Assembly (NCBI RefSeq): GCF_014649775.1
Contig: NZ_BMTR01000010.1
Coordinates: 124,001 to 188,000 of the forward strand
DNA length: 64,000 nt
Direction: 5' to 3'
Source of the DNA: Streptomyces longisporoflavus
GTDB taxonomy: Bacteria; Actinomycetota; Actinomycetes; Streptomycetales; Streptomycetaceae
Part shown: piece after piece, positions 33,174 through 42,032 of the stretch
Numbering within the stretch: the first letter of the stretch is position 1
Layout of the letters: every line of letters begins with the position of its first letter
Notes under the pieces: generated by a model
What the model was told of the DNA's origin: nothing
Database searches by the model: none
Seen by the model: the letters and a program-made list of their open reading frames with translations, nothing else
Made by a program: the position numbers and the translations under genes

Positions 33174-34712
33174 TCAGTACGAGAAGGCCATGGGCCGGTC
33201 GGCGTCTTCGTCACTGTCCGAGCCCGATCCCGCTCCCGGCCCGCCGATCTTGGTGGGCGGGTTGAGGTCGGCCTCGGTGAGCTCGGGCGGCCCCTGCTTG
33301 ACGTACTTGAGCAGCAGCTTCACCTCGATCACGGCGAGGATCGCGTAGATGGCGGTGAACACGACGAGCGAAGTGATCACCTCGCCCTGCGAGACACCTG
33401 GCGAGACCCCGTCCTTGGTCTTCAGGACGCCGTAGACCACCCAGGGCTGACGCCCGGTCTCGGTGAAGATCCAACCCCAGGCGGTGCCGATGAGCGGGAA
33501 GATCAACGTCCACTGGGAGAGCCGCCACCACCAGGTGCCGAGCTTCGGCGCCAGCTCCTTGTTCTTGGTGAGCATGAGCTTGGGCACGTCGTCCTCGCCC
33601 GTGCGGTGCTCCGGCGCCAGCCAGAACTTCCTCCGCGTGAGGTAGAGCCCGGCGGTGCACAGGACCATGGAGACCCCGCCGAAGCCGATCATCCAGCGGT
33701 AGGACCAGTAGGCGGTGGGAATGTTGGGCCGGTAGTCACCGGGCCCGTACTTCTCCTGTGCCTCCTTGTTGAGGTCGTTGATGCCGGGGATCTCGGCGCT
33801 GAAGTTGTTCTTGGCGAGGAAGGACAACACCCCCGGGACCTCGATGGCGACCTTGTTGTGGCCCTCGGATACATCGCCGTACGCGAAGAGCGAGAACGGC
33901 GCCGGCTTCTCCGACTCCCACAGGGCCTCGGCGGCCGACATCTTCATCGGCTGCTGCTCGTACATGACCTTGCCGAGGGTGTCGGCGCTGATCACGGTGA
34001 GCAGGGTGCCGACGAACGCGGTGACGAGGCCGAGCCGCATCGACATCCGCATGGTGCGAATGTGCTGCTTCTTACGAAGGTGGAAGATCGCGATGCCGGT
34101 CATGAAGGCGCCGCCGACCAGGATGGCCGCCGAGATGACGTGGAAGAAGTTGACCAGCGCCGTTTCCTGGAACAGCACCTTCGAGAAGTCGGTGAGCTCC
34201 GCACGCTTGGTGCCGTCCCGCTCCGCGATCTTGTAGCCGACCGGGTGTTGCATAAAGGCGTTCGCGGCGATGATGAAGTACGCCGACGCGATGGTGCCTG
34301 CGGAGACGATCCAGATCGTGGCGCAGTGCAGCTTCTTCGGGAGCTTGTCCCAGCCGAAGATCCACAGGCCGATGAAGGTCGACTCGAAGAAGAACGCGAT
34401 GAGGGCTTCGAAGGCGAGCGGGGCCCCGAAGACGTCACCGACGAAGCGCGAGTAGTCGGACCAGTTCATGCCGAACTGGAATTCCTGGACGATGCCGGTG
34501 ACGACGCCCATCGCGATGTTGATCAGGAACAGCTTTCCCCAGAACTTGGTCGCCCTGAGGTAGTGCTCCTTGCCCGTGCGCACCCAGGCCGTCTCCAAGA
34601 TCGCCGTGAGGGCGGCCAAAGAGATCGTCAGAGGGACGAACAGGAAGTGGTAGACGGTGGTGATGCCGAACTGCCATCGCGCCAATGTCTCGGGCGCCAG
34701 AGCCAGATCCAC
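33174..34712 (-). CDS. cydA: Cytochrome bd oxidase subunit I
   Basis: Haem-bearing subunit of cytochrome bd quinol oxidase. The 512 residues start at GTG 34712 behind AGGAG. The N-terminal His ligand in TTVYHFLFVP near 20 is present, as is the quinol-site region with GRQPWVVYG near 425. The short Q-loop form, usual in actinobacteria, fits the length. About nine membrane helices. The C-terminus is Gly/Ser/Asp-rich. A Rex-type operator lies about 80 bases upstream, so expression probably rises when NADH accumulates under low oxygen. Confidence 0.97.
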   Translation of the reverse strand: MDLALAPETLARWQFGITTVYHFLFVPLTISLAALTAILETAWVRTGKEHYLRATKFWGKLFLINIAMGVVTGIVQEFQFGMNWSDYSRFVGDVFGAPLAFEALIAFFFESTFIGLWIFGWDKLPKKLHCATIWIVSAGTIASAYFIIAANAFMQHPVGYKIAERDGTKRAELTDFSKVLFQETALVNFFHVISAAILVGGAFMTGIAIFHLRKKQHIRTMRMSMRLGLVTAFVGTLLTVISADTLGKVMYEQQPMKMSAAEALWESEKPAPFSLFAYGDVSEGHNKVAIEVPGVLSFLAKNNFSAEIPGINDLNKEAQEKYGPGDYRPNIPTAYWSYRWMIGFGGVSMVLCTAGLYLTRRKFWLAPEHRTGEDDVPKLMLTKNKELAPKLGTWWWRLSQWTLIFPLIGTAWGWIFTETGRQPWVVYGVLKTKDGVSPGVSQGEVITSLVVFTAIYAILAVIEVKLLLKYVKQGPPELTEADLNPPTKIGGPGAGSGSDSDEDADRPMAFSY

Positions 34713-34793
34713 GTCGACTTCTCCTTACGGCCGTGATCACAGCGACGGTTTGCCCCTTAAATCCCTCTGATCTTCGGAGGAACCAGGACACGC

Positions 34794-34811
34794 TTGTGAA
34801 CGCGTTCACAT
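34794..34811. promoter_or_regulatory. Rex operator (ROP) upstream of cydA
   Basis: TTGTGAACGCGTTCACAT matches the Rex consensus TTGTGAAnnnnTTCACAA at all but the last fixed position. A second TTCACAAG half-site follows at 34811-34818, giving an outer CTTGTGAA...TTCACAAG palindrome. Rex represses cyd genes in S. coelicolor when NADH/NAD+ is low; that regulation is inferred here. Confidence 0.88.
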
Positions 34812-34906
34812 TCACAAGCATTATGTCGTACCGGCTCCGGGCAATGACAGGGGGTCCCCCTTACTGACGGGAACCTCACACCACCGGCCTCGTACGTGCA
34901 CAGCGA

Positions 34907-34936
34907 GAGGGGCCGAGGACATGTCCCCGGCCCCTC
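34907..34936. terminator. Terminator after hisC
   Basis: Arms GAGGGGCCGAGGAC (34907-34920) and GTCCCCGGCCCCTC (34923-34936) pair at 13 of 14 positions around a two-base loop. It lies 48 bases past the hisC stop in the gap to the cydA promoter. Confidence 0.8.
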
Positions 34937-34983
34937 TTCGCACCTGCTCAGAGCGCCTACGGGCCCTGCAGCTCTTACAACCC

Positions 34984-36063
34984 CTACAGCTCCTTGCGGA
35001 ACGCCTCCGCCGCCTCCAGGAAGATGTCGTTGGCCTCGGTCTCCCCGATCGTGGCCCGCATCCCCTCGCCCGCGAACGGCCGCACGACCACGCCGGCCTT
35101 CTCGCACGCCGCCGCGAAGTCGGCCGTACGCTCCCCCAGCCGCAACCAGACGAAGTTCGCCTGCGTCTCGGGCACCGTCCAGCCCTGCTCCCGCAGCGCC
35201 GCGACCACCCGCGTGCGCTCGCCGACCAGAGAGCCGACGCGGCCCATCAGCTCGTCCTCGGCCCGCAGCGAGGCCACCGCCGCGTCCTGCGCGAGCTGGC
35301 TCACCCCGAAGGGCACCGCCGTCTTGCGCAGCGCGGCGGCCACCGGCTCATGGGCGATCGCGAAGCCGACGCGCAGGCCCGCGAGGCCGTACGCCTTGGA
35401 GAACGTACGCAGCACGGCGACGTTCGGACGGTCGCGGTAGAGCTCGACGCCGTCGGGCACCTCGGGGTCGCGGATGAACTCGCGGTAGGCCTCGTCGAGC
35501 ACCACCAGGACATCGCCCGGCACCCGGTCGAGGAACCGTTCGAGCTCGGCCCTGCGCACCACGGTGCCGGTCGGGTTGTTCGGGTTGCAGACGAAGATCA
35601 ACCGCGTCCGGTCGGTGATGGCCTCTGCCATCGCGTCCAGGTCGTGGACGTCCCCCGGCGTCAGCGGCACCTTCACCGACGTGGCACCGCTCACCTGCGT
35701 GATGATCGGGTACGCCTCGAAGGACCGCCAGGCGTAGATGACCTCGTCACCGGGGCCCGCCGTGGCCTGGAGCAGCTGCTGCGCGACGCCGACGGAACCG
35801 GTGCCCGTCGCCACGTGCGAGACCGGCACTCCGAAGCGGTCGGCGAGCTCGCTCATCAGGCCCGTGCACGCCATGTCCGGGTAGCGGTTGAACGTGCCCG
35901 CGGCGGCGAGCGCGCTCTCCATGACACCCGGCAGCGGCGGATAGGGGTTCTCGTTCGAGGACAGCTTGTAGGCCGCCGGACCATCGGCGGCGGCAGGCTT
36001 CCCCGGCTTGTACGTGGGGATACCCTCCAGCTCGGCACGCAGCCTCGGGCTCGTCTCGCTCAC
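34984..36063 (-). CDS. hisC: Histidinol-phosphate aminotransferase
   Basis: PLP enzyme converting imidazole-acetol phosphate to histidinol phosphate in histidine synthesis; a stand-alone copy away from a his operon. Related family members also transaminate aromatic amino acids. The 359 residues from GTG 36063 (VSETSPRLRAELEGIP) follow GAGGAGG at about eight bases. Key elements are LSSNENPYPPLP near 34, NPNNPTGTVV near 165, DEAYREF near 193 and the PLP Lys near 223 in TFSKAYGLAGLRVG. The frame stays open to 36303, but that extension is a 9-bp repeat region. A phenylalanine-type role cannot be excluded. Confidence 0.9.
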   Translation of the reverse strand: MSETSPRLRAELEGIPTYKPGKPAAADGPAAYKLSSNENPYPPLPGVMESALAAAGTFNRYPDMACTGLMSELADRFGVPVSHVATGTGSVGVAQQLLQATAGPGDEVIYAWRSFEAYPIITQVSGATSVKVPLTPGDVHDLDAMAEAITDRTRLIFVCNPNNPTGTVVRRAELERFLDRVPGDVLVVLDEAYREFIRDPEVPDGVELYRDRPNVAVLRTFSKAYGLAGLRVGFAIAHEPVAAALRKTAVPFGVSQLAQDAAVASLRAEDELMGRVGSLVGERTRVVAALREQGWTVPETQANFVWLRLGERTADFAAACEKAGVVVRPFAGEGMRATIGETEANDIFLEAAEAFRKEL

Positions 36064-36101
36064 CGCAGTCCTCCTCTTGAACATCCGACTCTTGAACATC
36101 C

Positions 36102-36181
36102 GAACGCCTGAAATACCTGCAACGTCTGGAACGCCTGTAACACCCGAAACGCGAGTAACGACTGAAACGTCTGAACACCTG
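36102..36181. repeat. Nine tandem 9-bp units upstream of hisC
   Basis: Units of the form nAACGnCTG run head to tail: GAACGCCTG 36102, AAATACCTG 36111, CAACGTCTG 36120, GAACGCCTG 36129, TAACACCCG 36138, AAACGCGAG 36147, TAACGACTG 36156, AAACGTCTG 36165 and a last eight-base copy at 36174. The array starts 39 bases upstream of the hisC start codon. The nine-base period would keep frame if read through. Confidence 0.85.
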
Positions 36182-36525
36182 ACGTCAATACTCCTCACCT
36201 TATGAGGATTCAGCGCTGCTGCGAATGGGTCAGGGGTATCGGCTCCGACAGGCGCGCATGGAGGGGGGAGCGCTCCCTGCTGTGGCGCGCGCCGGTGGCT
36301 CACTCCGTGGCGCGCATCACCCGTGAAGGTGAGTTGAGACCTCTTCGAAACATCGCTCTATCGGTAGGCCCGTGCGCGGCAACGAGCGAGCGTCGCCCAC
36401 CGATCCTGCCAACTGCCTTGCATTCCATGGTCGTTGACCCGATAACGCCATGCAGAAACGTGCCTGTCAACGAGTGAATATGCGCCCGCCCTACCCACCC
36501 CCATGAGCCCTACTATCGGCTCGCC
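36182..36525. other. Intergenic region between hisC leader and the LacI-type gene
   Basis: No plausible gene is seen in these 344 bases. The imperfect inverted repeat CATGGTCGTT/AACGCCATG at about 36426-36452 could be an operator for the downstream LacI-type regulator. TACTAT at 36511-36516 is a probable -10 element ending nine bases before its ATG. The hisC promoter should lie on the left side, but I cannot identify it. Confidence 0.4.
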
Positions 36526-37647
36526 ATGACAGCAGCAGGGAACCACCAGGTGAGCCGCGCGGAGACCGCCCGCCGGGGCAACCGGCAGAGCCGAGCGGGT
36601 ATCAGAGACGTCGCCGCCGCCGCCGGTGTCTCCATCACGACTGTCTCCGACGCACTCAACGGCAAGGGACGGCTCCCGGACGCCACCCGACGCCATGTCC
36701 GCGAGGTCGCCGAACGGCTGGGCTATCGCCCCTCCGCGGCGGCCCGAACGCTCCGTACCGGCAAGTCGGGCCTCATCGGCCTGACCGTGACGACCTACGG
36801 GGATGAACCTTTCACCTTCACCGAATTCGCGTACTTCGCGGAAATGGCCAGAGCCGCGACCTCGGCCGCGCTGGCCCGCGGCTACGCCCTCGTCATCCTG
36901 CCCGCCACCTCCCGGCGCAGCCCCGTCGACGTGTGGTCGAACGTAGCGCTCGACGGCACCGTCGTCGTCGATCCGTCCGACCACGACCCCGTCGTCAGCG
37001 AGCTCGTGCGCCAGGGCCTGCCCGTGGTGTCCGACGGCCGTCCGGCCGGGTCCCTGCCGGTCACCGCCTGGGTCGACAACGACCACGAGGCAGCGGTCCT
37101 GGAGATCCTCGACCACCTCGCGGCGGCCGGAGCCCGCCGCATCGGACTGCTCACCGGGACCACCACGGACACCTACACCCATCTGTCCACGACTGCCTAC
37201 CTGCGCTGGTGCGAACGCGTCGGCCAGGATCCTGTCTACGAGTCCTACCCGGCCCACGACCCGTGCGCCGGCGCCGTCGCGGCCGACCGCCTGCTCGCCA
37301 GACCCGACCGGCCCGACGCCGTCTACGGCCTCTTCGACCCCAACGGAACCGACCTCCTCGCGGCCGCACGGCGCTACGGCCTCCGCGTCCCCGACGATCT
37401 GCTGCTCGTGTGCTGCAGCGAGTCCACCGTCTACGCCACCACCGAACCGCCCATCACCACGCTCTCGCTCAAACCGCGCCGCATCGGCACGGCCGTCGTC
37501 CAACTGCTCATCGACGCCATCGAAGGACTGGATTCGGGCCGTCCCGTCGAGCAGGTGATACCGACGGAGCTGATCGTGCGCACCTCGTCCGAGCGACGTC
37601 CACCGCGTACGACGGTCAGCCCACCCCGCTCGCCCGGACCGGGTTGA
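36526..37647 (+). CDS. LacI family transcriptional regulator
   Basis: Predicted DNA-binding repressor of 373 residues. The LacI helix-turn-helix with hinge lies at about 25-80 (IRDVAAAAGVSITTVSDALNGKG ... YRPSAAARTLRTGK), after a 24-residue basic N-terminal extension. The periplasmic-binding-protein-like effector domain covers about 84-355. No sugar transporter or glycosidase gene is adjacent, so the target and ligand are unknown. The probable -10 (TACTAT) ends nine bases before the ATG, suggesting a leaderless or nearly leaderless mRNA. The last 15 residues are Pro/Arg-rich. Confidence 0.88.
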   Translation: MTAAGNHQVSRAETARRGNRQSRAGIRDVAAAAGVSITTVSDALNGKGRLPDATRRHVREVAERLGYRPSAAARTLRTGKSGLIGLTVTTYGDEPFTFTEFAYFAEMARAATSAALARGYALVILPATSRRSPVDVWSNVALDGTVVVDPSDHDPVVSELVRQGLPVVSDGRPAGSLPVTAWVDNDHEAAVLEILDHLAAAGARRIGLLTGTTTDTYTHLSTTAYLRWCERVGQDPVYESYPAHDPCAGAVAADRLLARPDRPDAVYGLFDPNGTDLLAAARRYGLRVPDDLLLVCCSESTVYATTEPPITTLSLKPRRIGTAVVQLLIDAIEGLDSGRPVEQVIPTELIVRTSSERRPPRTTVSPPRSPGPG

Positions 37648-37680
37648 GCGGGCCGCCCGGCGGGGAGAACCCCCGTCAAC

Positions 37681-37703
37681 CGGGCAGTGCCCGGCACTGC
37701 CCG
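37681..37703. terminator. Near-perfect palindrome after the LacI-type gene
   Basis: CGGGCAGTGCC (37681-37691) and GGCACTGCCCG (37693-37703) are perfect 11-base arms around a single base. It lies 34 bases past the stop, so it may terminate transcription; a dimeric operator is the alternative. Confidence 0.5.
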
Positions 37704-37899
37704 GTCACGGCTCGGAGGGAAACCCCTACCCAATTCGGGAGAAAACCTCGGTGAACAGGGGTTCAGCACTGATTCACCACCCCTGGTGCACCACACAGCG
37801 CGAGCCGCATTCCTATGATGGGCGGACGACACCGCGGGCCGCTGCGACCAGGCAGTCCGATCTCGGTGCAGATGCGGCGCAATGGTGGTGGAGGGGTCG

Positions 37900-38997
37900 A
37901 TGACTCAGGGGGCCGGTCAGGGACCCGATGTGCGGACGGCGACGTTGCGCGACTTCCGCGTTCCGGCGTACGTCCATGAGACCGGGCCGGTCCAGGGGGA
38001 CCCGGCGGGCGTGACCGGTCCGGGTGTGGCGGGTCCGGGGGTGCCGGTGGAGGTCGCCGGAGACCCGGACAGCGGCTACACCCCCACCCAGCGCGACCTG
38101 CCGGTCATCAACCGCGGGGACACCGTGCAAGTGGAGGTGCAGGCCATGCCGGAGCCTCCGCAGGCGCCGACCGACGAGCACGGTCCGCTGTTCGTCGTGG
38201 GCGATGTGCACGGCTATCTGGACGAGCTGCTCGCCGCGCTCCACGAGCAGAATCTCATCGACGCCGACGGCGACTGGTCCGCGGGCAACGCGCGCCTGTG
38301 GTTCCTCGGCGACTTCACCGACCGCGGCCCGGACGGCATCGGCGTCATCGACCTCGTGATGCGCCTGTCCGCGCAGGCTGCGGCCGCGGGCGGCTACTGC
38401 AAAGCCCTGATGGGCAACCACGAACTGCTCCTGCTCGGCGCGAAGCGGTTCGGCGACACCCCGGTGAATTCCGGCGCCGGTACGGCCACCTTCCAGGCCG
38501 CCTGGCTCCTGAACGGCGGTCAGAAGACCGACATGGAACGCCTCGAGGACCACCATCTGCAGTGGATGGCCCGCCTCGACGCGATCGAATCGGAGGACGG
38601 GCATCTCCTGATGCACTCCGACACGACCGCCTATCTGGATTACGGCGACTCGATCGAAGCCGTGAACGACACGGTCCGCGAAACCCTCACCCGCAACGAC
38701 GCCGACGAGTGCTGGGACCTCTTCCGGAAGTTCACCAAGCGCTTCGCCTTCCGTGACGAGTCGGGCCCCCATGCCGTACGCGAACTCCTCGACATGTACG
38801 GCGGCCACCGCATCGTGCATGGCCACAGCCCCATCCCGTATCTGCTCGGCGATGTCGGCTCGGAGGATGACTCCGACGGCGGCGGCCCCGTAATCGAGGG
38901 ACCACACATCTACGCAGGCGGACTGGCCATCGCCATGGACGGCGGCGTGACCATGGCCGGAAAACTGCTGGTCTGCCAACTTCCCCTGGATAACTGA
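37900..38997 (+). CDS. Metallophosphoesterase (calcineurin-like, PPP-type)
   Basis: Predicted cytosolic dinuclear-metal phosphatase of 365 residues. Start chosen at ATG 37900 because GGAGG lies five bases upstream; an ATG at 37882 is in frame but has no ribosome site. After a Pro/Gly-rich N-terminal 90 residues come all metallophosphoesterase motifs: GDVHGYLDE near 106, GDFTDRGPDG near 137, GNHE near 175, LMHSDT near 237 and VHGHSP near 307. The arrangement is that of serine/threonine (PPP/Shelphs-like) phosphatases. A TATGAT -10 element lies at 37814-37819. The substrate is unknown. Confidence 0.88.
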   Translation: MTQGAGQGPDVRTATLRDFRVPAYVHETGPVQGDPAGVTGPGVAGPGVPVEVAGDPDSGYTPTQRDLPVINRGDTVQVEVQAMPEPPQAPTDEHGPLFVVGDVHGYLDELLAALHEQNLIDADGDWSAGNARLWFLGDFTDRGPDGIGVIDLVMRLSAQAAAAGGYCKALMGNHELLLLGAKRFGDTPVNSGAGTATFQAAWLLNGGQKTDMERLEDHHLQWMARLDAIESEDGHLLMHSDTTAYLDYGDSIEAVNDTVRETLTRNDADECWDLFRKFTKRFAFRDESGPHAVRELLDMYGGHRIVHGHSPIPYLLGDVGSEDDSDGGGPVIEGPHIYAGGLAIAMDGGVTMAGKLLVCQLPLDN

Positions 38998-39185
38998 GCG
39001 TTCGCCGGGCAGGCGCACCCCTACACGATCACGCGAGCCGGGGGGCCTATTTCTGGAAACCCCCTGTCACCGCGTGCCGTCACGGCTCTACCATCGGCTT
39101 ATCCGTAGCAGGCTCCCCTCCGTTTCTGCCCGACGGCTCGCAGCCATGCGAGCTCCCAAGCCCTACGGAGCATCGGGGGATGCAC

Positions 39186-40052
39186 ATGAACAGCGCTCCA
39201 CAACTGCTCAATGAGGACCGCCCCGAGTACGAGCGGATCCTCGATGAGGCGCTGCGCACCGCACCGAACCGTCCTGACCTGGCCGCTCTGGGTGAGCGGC
39301 TCAATCCCGAGCAACTGCGCACCATGGCACTGAACGCCACTGCGCTGATCACTGCCGCCGCCGCGACCGAGTACAGCCACTACGTGAAGGTCCGCGAGGA
39401 ACTGCGCGAAAACGGATCCGCCGCTCCATCGATCCGCGAGCGGAGCACCGAGGGCACGGCGGAAGCAGGTTCCGGCGGCCTTGGTATCGCCACCACGATG
39501 GGGGAGGTCACCGTTCAGGCTTCGGGGGCGGGAGCCGTCGCCGTCGTGGCGGTGCTCGCGCCCGTGCTCGCCGGGGCGGCCGCCGCCATCTTCCTGCTCG
39601 TCGGCTACATCCTGAAGATGCTCAACCCCGAGCCCGCCTTCGCGGAGACCCTTCTCACCGCGGGATGGCTGTTCGGCGCGCTCACCGCGGGGGGCATCCT
39701 GGTCGCCGCCGTCGGCCTGCTCCTGACCGCCCTGCGCAACGGCTCCACCTCACTGCCGGCCGGTTCGTACGGCGAACAGAACGAGGAGGTGGTCCGCGCC
39801 AGGCAAGCCTGGGGCGAGGCACTCCTGGAGCGCGGCATCCTGCCGTTCCTGCGGGAGGCCCTCGCGGATCCGGGGGCGGCTCACGCGGCCCGTACACCGG
39901 CCGGGGACCCGAGCAGCCGGATGCCGCAACTCGGCTATCACCGGCCGGGGTTCAGCAGCCCTGCCGGCGGACAGGCGGCAGGCCGCCCGAGCTACTCGAG
40001 CCCGGACTTCTCGAGCCCGGACTTCGGCGGTCCCGACCACAAGCCGGAGTAG
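39186..40052 (+). CDS. Actinobacterial membrane protein of unknown function
   Basis: I do not recognise a family. The 288-residue product has a soluble N-terminal helix-rich part (about 1-95, YERILDEALRTAPNRPDLAAL), two hydrophobic segments (about 112-142 and 155-180) and a C-terminal tail rich in Gly/Ser/Pro/Tyr with repeats SSPDFSSPDF. ATG 39186 is preferred over ATG 39180 because GGGGG is spaced seven bases from it. Two hairpin-like helices with both termini on the same side are likely. The gene is followed at once by two arrays of tandem repeats that fill the gap to the convergent thiC. Confidence 0.7.
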   Translation: MNSAPQLLNEDRPEYERILDEALRTAPNRPDLAALGERLNPEQLRTMALNATALITAAAATEYSHYVKVREELRENGSAAPSIRERSTEGTAEAGSGGLGIATTMGEVTVQASGAGAVAVVAVLAPVLAGAAAAIFLLVGYILKMLNPEPAFAETLLTAGWLFGALTAGGILVAAVGLLLTALRNGSTSLPAGSYGEQNEEVVRARQAWGEALLERGILPFLREALADPGAAHAARTPAGDPSSRMPQLGYHRPGFSSPAGGQAAGRPSYSSPDFSSPDFGGPDHKPE

Positions 40053-40113
40053 TACACGGCACGAAGTAGTACGCGGCACGGAGCAGTACGCGGCACGGAG
40101 CGGTACGGCGCAC
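40051..40113. repeat. 17-bp tandem repeats beginning at a stop codon
   Basis: Units AGTACACGGCACGAAGT (40051), AGTACGCGGCACGGAGC (40068) and the same again at 40085, with a fourth partial unit from 40102. The second and third are identical. The array begins within the TAG stop of the membrane-protein gene. Confidence 0.85.
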
Positions 40114-40163
40114 GGCTTCGGGCGGACGGCGATGACCGGCCGCCCGAAGCACCGCGCGCCGAC

Positions 40164-40238
40164 GCCGCGCCGTACGTGCCGCGGTGGCGCCGCGCCGTGC
40201 GTGCCGCGGTGGCGCCGCGCCGTACGTGCTGCGGTGAC
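40164..40238. repeat. Three tandem 25-bp repeats before the thiC 3' end
   Basis: Near-identical units at 40164-40188, 40189-40213 and 40214-40238 share GCCGCGCCGTaCGTGCcGCGG. Together with the 17-bp array they occupy most of the gap between the membrane-protein gene and convergent thiC. The units are rich in GCCGCG/CGCGGC and could fold. Confidence 0.85.
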
Positions 40239-40243
40239 GCAGG

Positions 40244-42025
40244 TCAGTCGGCGATCGGCAGATACACGCGGTTTCCGGCTGCCGCGAACTCCTTGGACTT
40301 CTGGTCCATGCCCGCCGCGATCTCGTCCTGCGTGCCGCCGTGCTCACGCCGGATGTCGTGCGAGATCTTCATCGAGCAGAACTTCGGCCCGCACATGGAG
40401 CAGAAGTGCGCCGTCTTCGCGGGCTCGGCCGGCAGTGTCTCGTCATGGAACTCCCGTGCGGTGACCGGGTCGAGGGCCAGGTTGAACTGGTCCTCCCAGC
40501 GGAACTCGAAGCGGGCGTCCGAGAGCGCGTCGTCCCAGTCCTGCGCGCCGGGGTGGCCCTTGGCGAGGTCAGCCGCGTGGGCCGCGATCTTGTACGTGAT
40601 GACGCCGGTCTTCACGTCGTCGCGGTTGGGCAGGCCCAGGTGCTCCTTGGGCGTGACGTAGCAGAGCATCGCCGTGCCCCACCAGCCGATCATCGCGGCG
40701 CCGATGCCGGAGGTGATGTGGTCGTACGCGGGCGCGATGTCGGTGGTCAGCGGGCCGAGGGTGTAGAACGGCGCCTCCTCGCAGATCTCCTGCTGAAGGT
40801 CGATGTTCTCCTTGATCTTGTGCATCGGGACGTGGCCCGGGCCCTCGATCATGGTCTGTACGTTATGACGCTTGGCGATCGTGTTGAGTTCCCCGAGGGT
40901 GCGCAACTCGGCGAACTGCGCCTCGTCGTTGGCGTCCGCGATAGAACCGGGCCGCAGGCCGTCGCCGAGCGAGTACGTCACGTCGTAGGACGCGAGGATC
41001 TCGCAGAGCTCCTCGAAGTTCTCGTAGAGGAAGCTCTCCTTGTGGTGCGCGAGGCACCAGGCCGCCATGATCGAGCCACCGCGCGAGACGATGCCGGTCT
41101 TGCGGTTGGCGGTCAGCGGGACGTACGGAAGGCGCACGCCCGCGTGCACCGTCATGTAGTCCACGCCCTGCTCGGCCTGCTCGATGACCGTGTCCTTGTA
41201 GATCTCCCAGGTCAGCGCCTCGGCCTGGCCATCGACCTTCTCCAGGGCCTGGTAGAGCGGCACGGTGCCGATGGGGACGGGGGAGTTGCGCAGGACCCAC
41301 TCGCGGGTGGTGTGGATGTTGCGGCCGGTGGACAGGTCCATGACCGTGTCGGCGCCCCACTTGGTCGCCCAGGTCATCTTGTCCACCTCCTCCTCGATGG
41401 AGGAGGTCACCGCGGAGTTCCCGATGTTGGCGTTCACCTTCACCAGGAACTTCTTGCCGATGATCATCGGCTCGATCTCCGGGTGATTGACGTTGGCGGG
41501 GATCACCGCGCGGCCCGCGGCGACCTCCGCGCGCACGACCTCGGGATCGAGGTTCTCGCGGATCCCGATGAACTCCATCTCGGGCGTGATCTCACCGCGG
41601 CGGGCGTACGCGAGCTGCGTCACCGCCTGGCCCCCGCGGCCCCGGCGCGGCTGGCGCGGGCGGCCGGGGAAGACCGCGTCGAGGTTCTTCAGGCCTCCAC
41701 GCGGCGAGGTGTGCTTGATGCCGTCGTCCTCGGGGCGGGGCGGGCGGCCCGTGTACTCCTCGGTGTCGCCGCGGGCGATGATCCAGTTCTCCCGGAGGGG
41801 GGCGAGGCCCCTGCGGACGTCGGTGTCGATGGATTCGTCGGTGTACGGACCCGAAGTGTCGTACAGGGTCACGGCCTTGCCGTTGGTGAGGTGCACCTGC
41901 CGGACCGGCACCCGCAGATCGGGGCGCGAGCCCTCGACATACGCCTTGTGCCATCCGATGGACTTCCCGACCTCGTCGCTCTGGTTCTGCGTCGAGGCAG
42001 GCGTGCGTGCGTCCGATGTGGTCAT
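40244..42025 (-). CDS. thiC: Phosphomethylpyrimidine synthase
   Basis: Radical-SAM enzyme that rearranges aminoimidazole ribotide into hydroxymethylpyrimidine phosphate for thiamine synthesis, in the cytosol. The 593 residues have the usual length. The [4Fe-4S] motif CSMCGPKFC (C-x2-C-x4-C) lies near 541-549. Other conserved blocks are GTVPLYQALEKV, EGPGHVPMHKI and GPLTTDIAPAYDHI. It is monocistronic, and its ribosome site (GGGAGTAGG) lies within the 3' end of a TPP riboswitch, so thiamine pyrophosphate should shut off translation. Confidence 0.97.
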   Translation of the reverse strand: MTTSDARTPASTQNQSDEVGKSIGWHKAYVEGSRPDLRVPVRQVHLTNGKAVTLYDTSGPYTDESIDTDVRRGLAPLRENWIIARGDTEEYTGRPPRPEDDGIKHTSPRGGLKNLDAVFPGRPRQPRRGRGGQAVTQLAYARRGEITPEMEFIGIRENLDPEVVRAEVAAGRAVIPANVNHPEIEPMIIGKKFLVKVNANIGNSAVTSSIEEEVDKMTWATKWGADTVMDLSTGRNIHTTREWVLRNSPVPIGTVPLYQALEKVDGQAEALTWEIYKDTVIEQAEQGVDYMTVHAGVRLPYVPLTANRKTGIVSRGGSIMAAWCLAHHKESFLYENFEELCEILASYDVTYSLGDGLRPGSIADANDEAQFAELRTLGELNTIAKRHNVQTMIEGPGHVPMHKIKENIDLQQEICEEAPFYTLGPLTTDIAPAYDHITSGIGAAMIGWWGTAMLCYVTPKEHLGLPNRDDVKTGVITYKIAAHAADLAKGHPGAQDWDDALSDARFEFRWEDQFNLALDPVTAREFHDETLPAEPAKTAHFCSMCGPKFCSMKISHDIRREHGGTQDEIAAGMDQKSKEFAAAGNRVYLPIAD

Positions 42026-42032
42026 GAGACCT

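Noticed and set aside
36102..36181. CRISPR-like array
   Set aside because: Units are contiguous with no spacers and only nine bases long; other arrays in the window also lack spacers.
36064..36303. 80-codon N-terminal extension of hisC
   Set aside because: The extension is encoded largely by the 9-bp repeats, while a good ribosome site precedes GTG 36063 and the HisC family starts there.
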